A stretch of DNA of 64,000 bases, from the NCBI GenBank assembly GCA_963785645.1, contig CAWAWG010000001.1, forward strand, positions 62,001 to 126,000. Reading direction: 5' to 3'. How positions within the stretch are numbered: position 1 is the stretch's first letter; the number at the start of each line of letters is the position of its first letter. Below, one piece after another: positions 18,660 through 26,784 of the stretch. Source of the stretch: Trebonia sp963785645 (lineage in GTDB: Bacteria; Actinomycetota; Actinomycetes; Streptosporangiales; Streptosporangiaceae). Both the position numbers and the translations under genes were made by a program. The notes beneath the pieces are model-generated. The model ran no database searches. It was given only the letters and a program-made list of their open reading frames with translations, and had not been told where the DNA came from.

Positions 18660-19112
18660 ATGCGATCGACGCTGTACGAGTTCGCCGGCGGGGAGCAAGC
18701 GTTCGAGCCCTTCGCCGTTGCGCTGCACGCACGCTGCCTCGCCGACCCGGAACTGAATCACCCGTTCTCGCACCCCGGCCAGCACCCCGAGCACAACCAG
18801 CGGCTAGCCGCGTACCTGGCCGAGGCTTTCGGCGGCCCGGCCGGGTACTCGGCCGGATGCGCCGACCAGTCCCACGTGGTGTGGCTGCACGCGGGCAACG
18901 GCGACATGTCCGACCTGGGCCGACGCTTCGCCGACTGCTTCATGCAAGCCGCCGACGACGCCGGCTGGCCCAACGACCCGGAGTTCAGGTCCGCGATCCG
19001 CGCCTACATCGACTGGGCCGTGAACACGGTGGCGTTGTCCCACCCCGACGACACCGACATACCAGCGGGCCTGCCGCTGCCGCGCTGGTCCTGGGACGGG
19101 CTCCAGGGCTAG
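18660..19112 (+). CDS. Group II truncated haemoglobin-like protein
   Basis: Protein of 150 aa with the 2-on-2 globin pattern: LYEFAGGEQAFEPFAVALHARCLADPELNHPF (helices A-C, distal region), HPEHNQRLAAYLAEAFGGPAGYS (E-F segment), and a conserved W in DQSHVVWLHAG replacing the usual proximal-helix spacing. The helix C-D transition NHPFSHP is typical of actinobacterial group II/oxidoreductase-type globins. The likely role is O2/NO chemistry or haem sensing in the cytosol. GGTGGG is close upstream of ATG 18660. The exact proximal His assignment needs an alignment. Confidence 0.78.
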   Translation: MRSTLYEFAGGEQAFEPFAVALHARCLADPELNHPFSHPGQHPEHNQRLAAYLAEAFGGPAGYSAGCADQSHVVWLHAGNGDMSDLGRRFADCFMQAADDAGWPNDPEFRSAIRAYIDWAVNTVALSHPDDTDIPAGLPLPRWSWDGLQG

Positions 19113-19135
19113 CTCGATCCGTCGGCATTTACGGC

Positions 19136-19774
19136 ATGATGGGAGCCATGGACACCCCGCCGCGCCTCGCGCCGCTACTTGAGCAGTACGACTGGGGATG
19201 CCTGCGGCTGATCAACCGGATGACGGGCCCGGAGGTAGACAGCGGCAACGGCTCGCCGGTCCCGGCGTCCCTGATGACCGACGAGGAGTACTTCTGGGAA
19301 CCGGTCCCCGGCTCCTGGTCGGTCCGGCGGCGCTCGGGGCAGCCCGCACCGCGCTCGACGCGGCTGGTCGGCGCCGGAGACTGGGGCCGCGACGGGTACA
19401 GCGGCAAGGAGCCCGACCCGCCGCCGTTCACCACGATCGCCTGGCGCCTCAGCCACCTCACCGAGATGCTGGCGATGCGCGCCGACTACTCGACCGGAAG
19501 CCGCTCCATGACCAAGGACACCTTCGTGGTCAGCGCAGACGCCCGCAGCGCGGTCGCCGACCTTACCACGGCGGTCGGGGCCTGGCGCGGCACGCTCCTG
19601 GGGTGCGATGACGCCGCCCTCGACACCGTCGGCTACAGCACCTACCCCTACGGCAGCGACGCCGAGGAGACGTTCATCGACATCGTGTGGTGGGTCAACC
19701 AGGAGGTCCTGCACCACGGCGCGGAGATCGCCCTGCTCCGCGACCTCTACCGCTACCGCGCCGGGCAGCCCTGA
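19136..19774 (+). CDS. DinB-superfamily protein
   Basis: About 212 aa from ATG 19136 (in-frame ATGs at 19139 and 19148 are alternatives; GGGAG lies between them). Four-helix DinB/YfiT-type layout: LLEQYDWGCLRLINRM, TIAWRLSHLTEMLAMRADY (first His ligand), and FIDIVWWVNQEVLHHGAEIALLRDLYR with the closing HH pair. Three spaced His are expected to bind a divalent metal. Families of this type include thiol-dependent transferases (mycothiol or bacillithiol), but the present substrate is unknown. The stop lies only 3 bases from the stop of the convergent NYN gene, leaving no room for a terminator. Confidence 0.82.
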   Translation: MMGAMDTPPRLAPLLEQYDWGCLRLINRMTGPEVDSGNGSPVPASLMTDEEYFWEPVPGSWSVRRRSGQPAPRSTRLVGAGDWGRDGYSGKEPDPPPFTTIAWRLSHLTEMLAMRADYSTGSRSMTKDTFVVSADARSAVADLTTAVGAWRGTLLGCDDAALDTVGYSTYPYGSDAEETFIDIVWWVNQEVLHHGAEIALLRDLYRYRAGQP

Positions 19775-19777
19775 CCG

Positions 19778-20617
19778 TCAGGACGGAACCTGCACCGTCG
19801 CCGTCTTGGTGCCGGTGCGTCTGGCGGTGGTCGCGGCCTTCCTCGTGGCGGTCGCGCGGCGCTTCTCGCGGGCATACATGAGCGCCTGCTTCCCGTCGCC
19901 CGGGCTGTGCCGCTCGATTTCGAACAGCGTCGTCGCCTTGATCAGGTCGCTCAGCTTGGCGTAGCCGTAGCTGCGGGAGTCGAAGTCGGGCCGCTGGTTG
20001 GTGATGATGTTGCCCACCGAGGACAGTGGTGCCCAGCCGTCGTCGTCGGACGCGGCCTCGACCGCGTTGCGCAGCAGGCTCACCAGCTCGGTGTCACCTT
20101 TGAGCTGCGCTGCCGTGGCGGACCTGGGCTTCGCCGACTTGGCACCCGGGACATCGGAGGCCGCGTCCTCGTCGGCGAACCGCAGGTTTTCGATATACAA
20201 AAATTTGTCACATGCGGCGACGAAGGGCTTGGGCGTCTTGCGTTCGCCGAAGCCGTATACCGTCATGCCGGACTCCCGTAGCCGAGCGGCGAGGCGGGTG
20301 AAGTCGCTGTCGCTGGAGACGATGCAGAACCCGTCGAGCCGACCCGAGTACAGCAGGTCCATCGCGTCGATGACCATCGCGGAGTCGGTGGCGTTCTTGC
20401 CGGTCGTGTAGGCGAACTGCTGGATGGGCTGGATCGACTGGGCGAGCAGCTGGTCCTTCCACCCGCGCAGGTTGGGCGCTGTCCAGTCGCCGTAGGCGCG
20501 CTTGACGTGCGCGGTCCCGTACTTGGCGACCTCCGCGAGCAGCCCCTCGGTGATGGACGACTGTGCGTTGTCCGCATCGATGAGCACCGCGAGCCTGGCG
20601 GTGTTCTCCGTGGCCAT
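19778..20617 (-). CDS. NYN-domain RNase-like protein with OST-HTH/LOTUS domain
   Basis: Protein of 279 aa. Residues ~8-150 are a NYN (PIN-like) nuclease domain: LAVLIDADNAQSS, VKRAYGDWT, TDSAMVIDAMDLLYSGRLDGFCIVSSDSDFTRLAARL, carrying the conserved Asp cluster (D in LIDADN, D in TDSAM, DSD). Then a charged linker and an OST-HTH/LOTUS-type domain (ELVSLLRNAVEAASDDDGWAPLSSVG, FDSRSYGYAKLSDLI), and a basic Ala/Arg/Thr tail. This pairing suggests an RNA-processing nuclease with an RNA-binding module. ATG 20617. Convergent with the DinB gene; no operon partner. Confidence 0.9.
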   Translation of the reverse strand: MATENTARLAVLIDADNAQSSITEGLLAEVAKYGTAHVKRAYGDWTAPNLRGWKDQLLAQSIQPIQQFAYTTGKNATDSAMVIDAMDLLYSGRLDGFCIVSSDSDFTRLAARLRESGMTVYGFGERKTPKPFVAACDKFLYIENLRFADEDAASDVPGAKSAKPRSATAAQLKGDTELVSLLRNAVEAASDDDGWAPLSSVGNIITNQRPDFDSRSYGYAKLSDLIKATTLFEIERHSPGDGKQALMYAREKRRATATRKAATTARRTGTKTATVQVPS

Positions 20618-20691
20618 AACGTCCAGTATCCCCTGTATCTGATCAAGATTGTGGCCGATCGAGATCAGAGTCGAAGATCAAAGCCGTTATC

Positions 20692-20705
20692 CCGAACGAA
20701 AGCGG
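20692..20705 (+). repeat. Dispersed CCGAACGA element, copy B
   Basis: Core CCGAACGAAAGCGG within AAGATCAAAGCCGTTATC...GCGGCTTACT. Here the outer AAGCCG and CGGCTT are complementary, so this copy can form a small hairpin. It abuts the 3' end of the minus-strand TetR gene. Other copies: 14541, 37342, 47161, 51728 and, reversed, 57146. Confidence 0.6.
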
Positions 20706-20711
20706 CTTACT

Positions 20712-21542
20712 CTAATCAGCACGACGCTTTGCCCGGTCGACGAGCGCCTGGACGCCGTCGAGGATCAGGTCGATGCCGAACAGGAACTGCTCGCGCTCGG
20801 AAGCCGGCTCGTCCGCCCCGGGAGCCCAGGCGATGCGGTGAAGGCGCGGGTAGGTCCGCGCGTCGACAAGCTCCCGCAGCAGCGCCTCGTAACTCTCCGG
20901 TGGTTCCGGCGCACCTCCGTCCGCGTTGGTTCCGTCCGCCCCGGTCCCGGTTGCCTCGCTCGCGTTTGCCGCGATGGCGGCCTTCGCCGCGCGCATGGCA
21001 TCGGCGGCCATTCGCGCCTCGCTGAGCGTGTAGGAGCTGAGCAGGCCGAGGATCCGGAGCTTGTCGGGGTCCGCGATGCCCGTTCCGTCGAGCGCCCCAA
21101 GCCCCCGTTCCACGAAGTGCAGCGTGTTCGGCGCCGCCGGCGGAGCCGCCATCGGCATCTGGGTGATCCACGGATGGCGGTCGAGCATGTCCCGCTGGAT
21201 GACCGCCCAGGTGCGCAACCGGGACCGCCAGTCGTCGCCCTCGATGACGAGGTGCTCCGCGCCGAGCGAGCTGGCGTTCCACATGAGCTGGAGCAGCTCT
21301 TCCTTGCTGCCGACGTGGCGGTAAAGCGACATCGTGGTGAAGCCGAGCTCGGCCGCCACGCGGGCCATGGAGATCGCCTCAAGCCCCTCAGCGTCGGCGA
21401 CCCGCACGGCGGCATCCACGATGGCGTCCGCCGACAGCCCGGGCCGCGGCCCCCGCTTGCCGCGCTCCCGCCGTCCCCACAGCAGATCAAGCCCAGGCGG
21501 CAGCGGCCGCCGCCCAGCCTGCCCGGACGCCGCCTCAGCCAT
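20712..21542 (-). CDS. TetR/AcrR-family repressor
   Basis: Protein of 276 aa. After a ~30-aa basic leader the HTH follows: LSADAIVDAAVRVADAEGLEAISMARVAAELGFTTMSLYRHVGSKEELL. Next is the large TetR C-terminal ligand domain with RHPWITQMP and HFVERGLGALDGTGI, of the tetracycline-repressor-like C class. An inserted Ala/Thr/Gly-rich loop (SEATGTGADGTNADGG) lies before the last helices. It is divergent from a DrrAB-type ABC exporter; palindromes in the shared promoter suggest it represses that exporter and itself. Confidence 0.9.
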   Translation of the reverse strand: MAEAASGQAGRRPLPPGLDLLWGRRERGKRGPRPGLSADAIVDAAVRVADAEGLEAISMARVAAELGFTTMSLYRHVGSKEELLQLMWNASSLGAEHLVIEGDDWRSRLRTWAVIQRDMLDRHPWITQMPMAAPPAAPNTLHFVERGLGALDGTGIADPDKLRILGLLSSYTLSEARMAADAMRAAKAAIAANASEATGTGADGTNADGGAPEPPESYEALLRELVDARTYPRLHRIAWAPGADEPASEREQFLFGIDLILDGVQALVDRAKRRAD

Positions 21543-21633
21543 GGATCCTCCCGTCGCCCGCGCGCCACAGTCGCTGGTTCACGCTACGCCGTCCCCCGCC
21601 CGCCGATGACACGAGGGATGTTGGGAGCGCTGC

Positions 21634-21679
21634 TTGACGAAACTGTATATGGCGCATACTTTAAGTGTATGTCATACAC
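21634..21679 (+). promoter_or_regulatory. Promoter/operator region of the DrrAB-type exporter
   Basis: TTGACG at 21634-21639 is a good -35; a -10 of TACTTT (21657-21662) lies 17 bases on. GTGTATG-T-CATACAC at 21665-21679 is a perfect 7-bp palindrome covering the proposed GTG start, and GTATATGGCGCATAC at 21645-21659 is a weaker one. Occupancy by the divergent TetR protein would block this promoter; this is inferred from position. Confidence 0.55.
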
Positions 21680-22465
21680 AGTAAATGCGTAGGCATCCGC
21701 AAGGCCTACGGGGCCAAGACGGTCCTCGACGGAGTCGATCTAGCCGTGCCGAAGGGCCAGATCTTTGCCCTGCTCGGGCCGAACGGCGCGGGCAAGACCA
21801 CGTTGATCCGCATCCTCGCCACCCTGCTGCGCCCCGACGCCGGCACTGCCACCGTGGCCGGCCATGACCTGCTCGCCGATCCGGTGGGCGTCCGCCGCGC
21901 GATCAGCCTCACCGGCCAGTACGCCGCCGTCGATGACATGCTGACCGGCGAGGAGAATCTGCGGATGATGGCGAGGCTGCGTCACCTGCCGCCGCGCGCG
22001 GCGCGGGACCGCGCCGCGCGCCTGCTCGCCGCCTTCGGCCTGGCCGACGCTCGCCGCCGGCTGGTGAAGACGTACTCGGGCGGCATGCGGCGCCGCCTTG
22101 ACCTGGCGGTCAGCCTGATCACCCGGCCCGAGCTGCTGTTCCTGGACGAGCCGACGACCGGCCTCGACCCGCGCAGCCGGGATCAGCTCTGGCTGGTGGT
22201 CAAGGGCCTGGCCGAAGACGGCGTGACGGTGCTTTTGACCACCCAGTACCTGGCCGAGGCCGAGCAACTCGCCGATAGCGTCGCCGTGCTGCACCACGGC
22301 CGGATCGTCGCTCAGGGCACCGTCGGCCAGCTCACGTCCGGTCTGGGCGCCGCCAGCCTCGACGAGGTTTTCCTCGCACTCACCGACTCGTCAGAAGAGA
22401 CCGTGGACGACTGGACCTATGACCGCGCCGCCGACCGCTACTACGCCCCGGAGGTAACCCGATGA
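21665..22465 (+). CDS. ABC exporter ATP-binding protein, daunorubicin-resistance (DrrA) type
   Basis: Protein of 266 aa if begun at GTG 21665; no ATG fits the frame near the N-terminus, so the start is uncertain and may be leaderless. Motifs: Walker A GPNGAGKTTL, the Q-loop region SLTGQYAAVDDMLTGEENL, signature SGGMRRRLDLA, Walker B LLFLDEPTTGLD, and switch His replaced by LTTQYLAEAEQLAD. The Gln in place of the usual H-loop His (TTQYL) is the normal DrrA-subfamily state. Drives an ABC-2 permease encoded next, overlapping by ATGA. Likely exports a drug or lipid-like compound under TetR control. Confidence 0.92.
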   Translation: MYVIHSKCVGIRKAYGAKTVLDGVDLAVPKGQIFALLGPNGAGKTTLIRILATLLRPDAGTATVAGHDLLADPVGVRRAISLTGQYAAVDDMLTGEENLRMMARLRHLPPRAARDRAARLLAAFGLADARRRLVKTYSGGMRRRLDLAVSLITRPELLFLDEPTTGLDPRSRDQLWLVVKGLAEDGVTVLLTTQYLAEAEQLADSVAVLHHGRIVAQGTVGQLTSGLGAASLDEVFLALTDSSEETVDDWTYDRAADRYYAPEVTR

Positions 22466-23307
22466 CGACCACCGCCTACCAGCCGGCCTACCAGTCCGCC
22501 CACCGCCCGGCCGACGCCCTCACCGACACCGGGGTGATGATCGCCCGCAGCCTGCGCCGCTCGGTCCGCGACCCCGAGGCCTTCATCACCGCGCTCGCCC
22601 TCCCGGTCATCCTGATGCTGCTGTTCGTCTACATCTTCGGCGGGGCGTTCAACGCCGGCATCAAAGCGGCCGGCGGCGGCGGGGCAGGCTACGTCAACTA
22701 CGTGGTCCCCGGACTGATCGTGCTGTGCGCCGGCTTCGGTGCCGGCACGACAGCGGTCGCGGTCGCGACCGACATGAGCACCGGCATCATCGACCGGTTC
22801 CGCTCGATGCCGATCGCCGCCTGGTCGGTCCTGGCCGGGCAGATCGTGGCCAGTGTGGCCCGTAACCTGCTCGCGACGGCCCTGGTGATCGCCGTCGGCC
22901 TGGCCGTCGGCTGGCGCCCAACCGGCGGCGCGCTCGACTGGCTCGCCGCGGCCGGGCTGATCGTCCTGTTCATCACGGCCCTGTCCTGGCTGGCGGCCTG
23001 CTTCGGCCTGGTCGTGGGCAGCCCGGAGGCCGCGACCGGGGCCTCGTACATCCTCATGTTCATTCCCTACCTGAGCACCGCGTTCGTCCCCGCGGACACC
23101 ATGACCAGGGTGCTGCGCCCGGTCGCGGCCAACCAGCCGTTCACGCCGCTGATCGAGGCGATGCGCGGCCTTTGGATGGGCCACACCTCGACCGGGGCCG
23201 CCGTCGGCCACGAAGCCCTGCTCGCCGTCGTCTATTTCGGCGCCATCCTTGTCCTCACCGCCTCCCTGGCCAGCTGGCTCTTCCGGCACCGCACGGCCGG
23301 CCACTGA
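22462..23307 (+). CDS. ABC-2 type permease (DrrB-like)
   Basis: Protein of 281 aa; its ATG overlaps the ATPase stop by four bases. A Tyr/Gln/Ala-rich cytosolic N-terminus precedes six membrane segments, including ITALALPVILMLLFVYIFGG and YVNYVVPGLIVLCAGFGA. The conserved FRSMPIAAWSVLAGQ coupling-helix region and the C-terminal NQPFTPLIEAMRGLWMG are hallmarks of the DrrB/ABC-2 family. It forms the membrane half of the exporter with the preceding ATPase. End of the operon; a large stem-loop follows. Confidence 0.92.
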   Translation: MTTTAYQPAYQSAHRPADALTDTGVMIARSLRRSVRDPEAFITALALPVILMLLFVYIFGGAFNAGIKAAGGGGAGYVNYVVPGLIVLCAGFGAGTTAVAVATDMSTGIIDRFRSMPIAAWSVLAGQIVASVARNLLATALVIAVGLAVGWRPTGGALDWLAAAGLIVLFITALSWLAACFGLVVGSPEAATGASYILMFIPYLSTAFVPADTMTRVLRPVAANQPFTPLIEAMRGLWMGHTSTGAAVGHEALLAVVYFGAILVLTASLASWLFRHRTAGH

Positions 23308-23403
23308 CCGTCCTCGACGGTCATCGCCCGGGTGAGCAGGAGCCACGGACCCGTTCGGAATACCGGGCAACAGCAACCGGGGCGGACCCGCGGGCGGGCG
23401 CGG

Positions 23404-23475
23404 CCCCCGCCAAGATCGTCGTGTGCCGCCCGGCCGGGCTATGGCCGGCCCAACGGCACACGGGGATCTTGCGGG
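23404..23475 (+). terminator. Long imperfect stem-loop between the exporter operon and thrS
   Basis: 23404-23428 (around CCGCCAAGATCGTCGTGTGCCG) pairs with 23454-23475 with few mismatches. The apical part GGCCGGGCTATGGCCGGCCC can fold again. It may be the exporter terminator or part of a thrS 5' leader that controls translation; I see no T-box or other named riboswitch motif. Confidence 0.55.
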
Positions 23476-23579
23476 CGGCCATATTCGCTTCGGGGTGCTG
23501 CGCGTTCGCAGGTAGCATCAGCTCAGGTTCATCAACGGAACCTCCTGATCCCATTCCGACGTCTACGTGAGGCGAAGCC

Positions 23580-25559
23580 GTGTCCCAGATCAAGATCCAA
23601 GTGCTCGACCGCCAGGCTCAGCGGAGTGAGCGCGAGGTGACGACGGGGACTAGCGCCGGCGACCTCTACGCCGGCGACCGGGACGTGGTCGTCGCCCGGG
23701 TCAACGGGCAGCTCCGCGACCTGGCCTGGGTGCTGTCCGACGGAGACGAGGTAGCACCGGTCACCGCCGACTCGCCCGACGGGCGCGCCGTGATCAGGCA
23801 CTCGACCGCGCACGTGATGGCGCAGGCGGTGCAGCGGGCGTTCCCCGAGGCGAAGCTGGGCATCGGCCCGCCGGTGGAGAACGGCTTCTACTACGACTTC
23901 CAGGTGGACCGCGCGTTCACCCCCGATGACCTGAAGTCGATCGAGTCGCGGATGCGCGACATCGCCAAGCAGGGACAGCGCTTCGTTCGCCGCGAGGTGA
24001 CCGACGCCGAGGCGCGTTCCGAGCTGGCCGATGAGCCGTTCAAGCTCGAGCTGATCGGCATCAAGGGTAAGGCTGGCGCCGACGACGAGGCGTCCACCGA
24101 GGTCGGCGCCGGAGTGCTGACCATCTACGACAACGTGGACGCCAAGACCGGCGAGCTTTGCTGGAAGGACCTCTGCCGCGGCCCGCACGTGCCGTCTACC
24201 AGGCATATCCCGGCGTTCAAGCTGATGCGCAACGCCGGCGCCTACTGGCGCGGCAGCGAGAAGAACCCGCAGCTGCAGCGGATCTACGGCACCGCCTGGG
24301 AGTCACGCGCGGCGCAGGACGCGTACCTGAAGATGCTCGAGGAGGCCGAGCGGCGCGACCACCGCAAGCTCGGCGCGGAGCTTGACCTGTTCTCGTTCCC
24401 GGAAGAGATCGGCTCGGGCCTGCCGGTGTTCCACCCCAAGGGCGGCATCATCCGGCGCGAGCTGGAGAACTACGCGCGCGTCAGGCACGAGGAGGAGGGC
24501 TACTCCTTCGTCAACACACCGCACATCACCAAGGGCCATCTCTTCGAGACCTCGGGGCACCTGCCGTACTACGCGGACACGATGTTCCCGCCGATGGAGC
24601 TTGAGGGCAGCGACTACTACCTCAAGGCCATGAACTGCCCGATGCACAACCTGATCTTCCGCGCGCGCGGCCGCTCCTACCGGGAACTGCCGCTGCGGCT
24701 GTTCGAGTTCGGCACGGTTTACCGCTATGAGAAGTCCGGTGTCGTGCACGGCCTGACCCGGGTGCGCGGCCTCACCCAGGACGACTCGCACATTTACTGC
24801 ACACCCGAGCAGATGAAGGACGAACTGCGGTCCCTGCTCACGTTCGTGCTCGGCCTGCTGCGCGACTACGGCCTCGACGACTTCTTCCTTGAGCTGTCCA
24901 CCCGCGGCGACTCGGACAAGTTCATCGGGGCGGAAGAGGAGTGGGAATCGGCGACCCAGACGCTGCGCGAGGTCGCCGAGGATTCCGGACTCGCCCTGGT
25001 GCCCGACCCGGGCGGTGCCGCGTTCTACGGGCCGAAGATCTCCGTTCAGGCGCGCGACGCGATCGGCCGTTCCTGGCAGCTCTCGACCATCCAGCTCGAC
25101 TTCAACCAGCCTAAGCGGTTCGGCCTCGAGTACACCGCCGCCGACGGCACCCGGCAGCAGCCGATCATGATCCACCGGGCGCTGTTCGGCTCCATCGAGC
25201 GGTTCATGGGCGTGCTGATCGAGCACTACGCGGGCGCGATGCCGCCGTGGCTGTCTCCGGTGCAGGTGGTGGGCATCCCGATCGGCGACGCCCACGTCCC
25301 GTACCTCACCGATGTCGCGGTCCAGTTGGCCGTGCGCGGCATCCGGGTCGAGGTCGACGACAGCGCCGACCGGATGCAGAAGAAGATCCGCAACGCCCAG
25401 AAGCAGAAGATCCCGTTCATGCTCTTGGCCGGCGACGACGATGTAGCGGCCGGCGCCGTCTCGTTCCGCTACCGCAGCGGTGCCCAGCAGAACGGCGTCC
25501 CGATCGCGGAAGCCGTCGACGTGATCGCGGCGGCCGTGGAAACCCGCGCCCAGGTCTGA
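23580..25559 (+). CDS. thrS: Threonyl-tRNA synthetase
   Basis: Protein of 659 aa from GTG 23580 (GAGG upstream), a normal length. Domain order: TGS (IKIQVLDRQAQRS...), editing domain with the HSTAHVMAQAVQ zinc-site His residues and LCRGPHVPSTRHI, class II catalytic core, then anticodon-binding domain. Class II motifs are clear: motif 2 RLFEFGTVYRYEKSGVVHGL-x-RVRGLTQDD and motif 3 MIHRALFGSIERFMGVLIEH. Catalytic zinc ligands are expected at MNCPMHN (Cys) and the two His. Charges tRNA-Thr in the cytosol. Single-copy essential gene; a stem-loop follows. Confidence 0.98.
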   Translation: MSQIKIQVLDRQAQRSEREVTTGTSAGDLYAGDRDVVVARVNGQLRDLAWVLSDGDEVAPVTADSPDGRAVIRHSTAHVMAQAVQRAFPEAKLGIGPPVENGFYYDFQVDRAFTPDDLKSIESRMRDIAKQGQRFVRREVTDAEARSELADEPFKLELIGIKGKAGADDEASTEVGAGVLTIYDNVDAKTGELCWKDLCRGPHVPSTRHIPAFKLMRNAGAYWRGSEKNPQLQRIYGTAWESRAAQDAYLKMLEEAERRDHRKLGAELDLFSFPEEIGSGLPVFHPKGGIIRRELENYARVRHEEEGYSFVNTPHITKGHLFETSGHLPYYADTMFPPMELEGSDYYLKAMNCPMHNLIFRARGRSYRELPLRLFEFGTVYRYEKSGVVHGLTRVRGLTQDDSHIYCTPEQMKDELRSLLTFVLGLLRDYGLDDFFLELSTRGDSDKFIGAEEEWESATQTLREVAEDSGLALVPDPGGAAFYGPKISVQARDAIGRSWQLSTIQLDFNQPKRFGLEYTAADGTRQQPIMIHRALFGSIERFMGVLIEHYAGAMPPWLSPVQVVGIPIGDAHVPYLTDVAVQLAVRGIRVEVDDSADRMQKKIRNAQKQKIPFMLLAGDDDVAAGAVSFRYRSGAQQNGVPIAEAVDVIAAAVETRAQV

Positions 25560-25564
25560 CTGGA

Positions 25565-25635
25565 GGAGTCCCGTTCTTTTTGACGGATCGGGCCGAGTGA
25601 AACCCGTGGAGTGCGTGCAAAAAGAATAAGACTCC
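25565..25635 (+). terminator. Stem-loop after thrS
   Basis: GGAGTCCCGTTCTTTTTG at 25565-25582 pairs with CAAAAAGAATAAGACTCC at 25618-25635 with three mismatches, enclosing 35 bases. Position fits thrS termination or an attenuator before rnhB. Confidence 0.55.
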
Positions 25636-25637
25636 TG

Positions 25638-25678
25638 GCATCATGGCCCGTCGTGGAGCACACAACGGGCCATGATGC
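25638..25678 (+). promoter_or_regulatory. 14-bp hairpin whose loop holds the rnhB start codon
   Basis: GCATCATGGCCCGT (25638-25651) and ACGGGCCATGATGC (25665-25678) are perfectly complementary; the 13-base loop contains the proposed GTG start of rnhB. If formed in mRNA it could throttle rnhB translation. Confidence 0.55.
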
Positions 25679-26345
25679 AACGGGCTATGAACTTGAGCGT
25701 GCGATCACCGCGGCCGGGCCCGCGCTGATCGCAGGCGTCGACGAGGTGGGCCGCGGCGCCTGGGCGGGCCCCGTCGTCGTGTGCGCGGCCGTCGTCAGGC
25801 CCGGTTTTCCGGCTCCGCCCGCAGGGCTGACCGACTCTAAACGCCTGACCGCGAAACGGCGCACGGAACTCGCCGCTGAACTCCCCGGGTGGGTCGAGGC
25901 ATACGCCATCGGCTCGGCCGGCCACGAGGAGATCGACCGGCTGGGCATGACGGCCGCGCTCCGGCTCGCCGCGCGCGCCGCCCTCGGCGCACTCAGCCAG
26001 CGGCCGGACGTGGTGCTGCTTGACGGGAAGCACGACTACATCGGCTCGCCCTGGCGGGTCCGCACCGCGGTCAAGGCCGACCTGCGGTCGGTCTCGGTTG
26101 CGGCGGCCTCGGTGATCGCCAAGGTGTACCGCGACACGCTGATGGCCGAGCTGGGCGAGGCACACCCCGACTTCGCGTTCGCCGAGAACGCGGGCTATCC
26201 GGCGCCGGCTCATCAGCAGGCCCTGGCTGTGCAGGGCCCGACCCCGTACCACCGTCTCTCCTGGTCTTATCTAGACGACCTTCCCACTTGGCGTCATTTG
26301 CGTAGGCACCGGCCCGCGATCGAAGGCCAGCTCACCCTGCTTTAG
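25653..26345 (+). CDS. rnhB: Ribonuclease HII
   Basis: Protein of 230 aa from GTG 25653; the open frame extends to 25611 but the preceding codons form the thrS stem-loop. RNase HII motifs: IAGVDEVGRGAWAGPVVVCAA (first catalytic Asp-Glu), LTDSKRLTAKRR, VVLLDGKHDYIG (third acidic residue), KADLRSVSVAAASVIAKVYRD (fourth Asp region) and HPDFAFAENAGY. It removes RNA from RNA-DNA hybrids and single ribonucleotides. No ribosome site is obvious; the start codon sits in a hairpin loop, so either the true start is elsewhere or translation is controlled. Last housekeeping gene before the RiPP locus. Confidence 0.93.
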   Translation: MEHTTGHDATGYELERAITAAGPALIAGVDEVGRGAWAGPVVVCAAVVRPGFPAPPAGLTDSKRLTAKRRTELAAELPGWVEAYAIGSAGHEEIDRLGMTAALRLAARAALGALSQRPDVVLLDGKHDYIGSPWRVRTAVKADLRSVSVAAASVIAKVYRDTLMAELGEAHPDFAFAENAGYPAPAHQQALAVQGPTPYHRLSWSYLDDLPTWRHLRRHRPAIEGQLTLL

Positions 26346-26532
26346 GGCTAATCAAAACTAGTAAAGTTACGGGCGAGGATTCATTGCCGACTACCTCGGG
26401 GAAGTCTGCCTTGATGCTGCCGCGGCACGTGGCAGGTCGCGGCCCGTCCACGGGCAGTTGGAACGCATGCAGGTATGGAAGTCGCGAGGTCACTAACGGT
26501 GATTTCGACCCGTTCATGAGGCAAGGAGCGCA

Positions 26533-26763
26533 ATGAGCGACAACGGCACCGGGCACCCCGGAAGAGTTAGCGGCACCGGGCCGGCGGTCGTCGCGACCAC
26601 CGGCGCCGGCGGCCTCATTGATGTAGCGGGGATGACCTTCGATCAACTGTCCGCCGCGATCGGTGCTAAGGATTTGAAGCGGGCTCTGGACTACGTCCTG
26701 TCGTCCGGGCAAAATGGTAGCGGTTATCATGGATTCAGTAACCACATGGAACCGGGCCGCTAG
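26533..26763 (+). CDS. FxsA-like RiPP precursor peptide (candidate)
   Basis: 76-aa peptide with an excellent AAGGAG five bases before ATG 26533. Residues 1-27 are Gly/Thr-rich. Residues 28-56 (LIDVAGMTFDQLSAAIGAKD, then LKRALDYVL) look like an amphipathic leader of the kind seen in FxsA precursors. The last ~20 residues, SSGQNGSGYHGFSNHMEPGR, form the likely core. Unlike canonical FxsA it does not end in FxSxx; instead it holds Phe-Ser-Asn, which fits the aromatic-X-X pattern crosslinked by cyclophane-forming radical SAM enzymes, plus a Tyr-His-Gly. An FxsB-like maturase, an HExxH protein and an FxsT-like protein follow within 9 kb. The identity is inferred from context and leader shape. Confidence 0.62.
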   Translation: MSDNGTGHPGRVSGTGPAVVATTGAGGLIDVAGMTFDQLSAAIGAKDLKRALDYVLSSGQNGSGYHGFSNHMEPGR

Positions 26764-26784
26764 CGGAGCACGCCGGCTGGGTCG

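Noticed and set aside
23580..25559. Possible T-box leader for thrS
   Set aside because: No T-box sequence or specifier-loop pattern recognised upstream; only a stem-loop.
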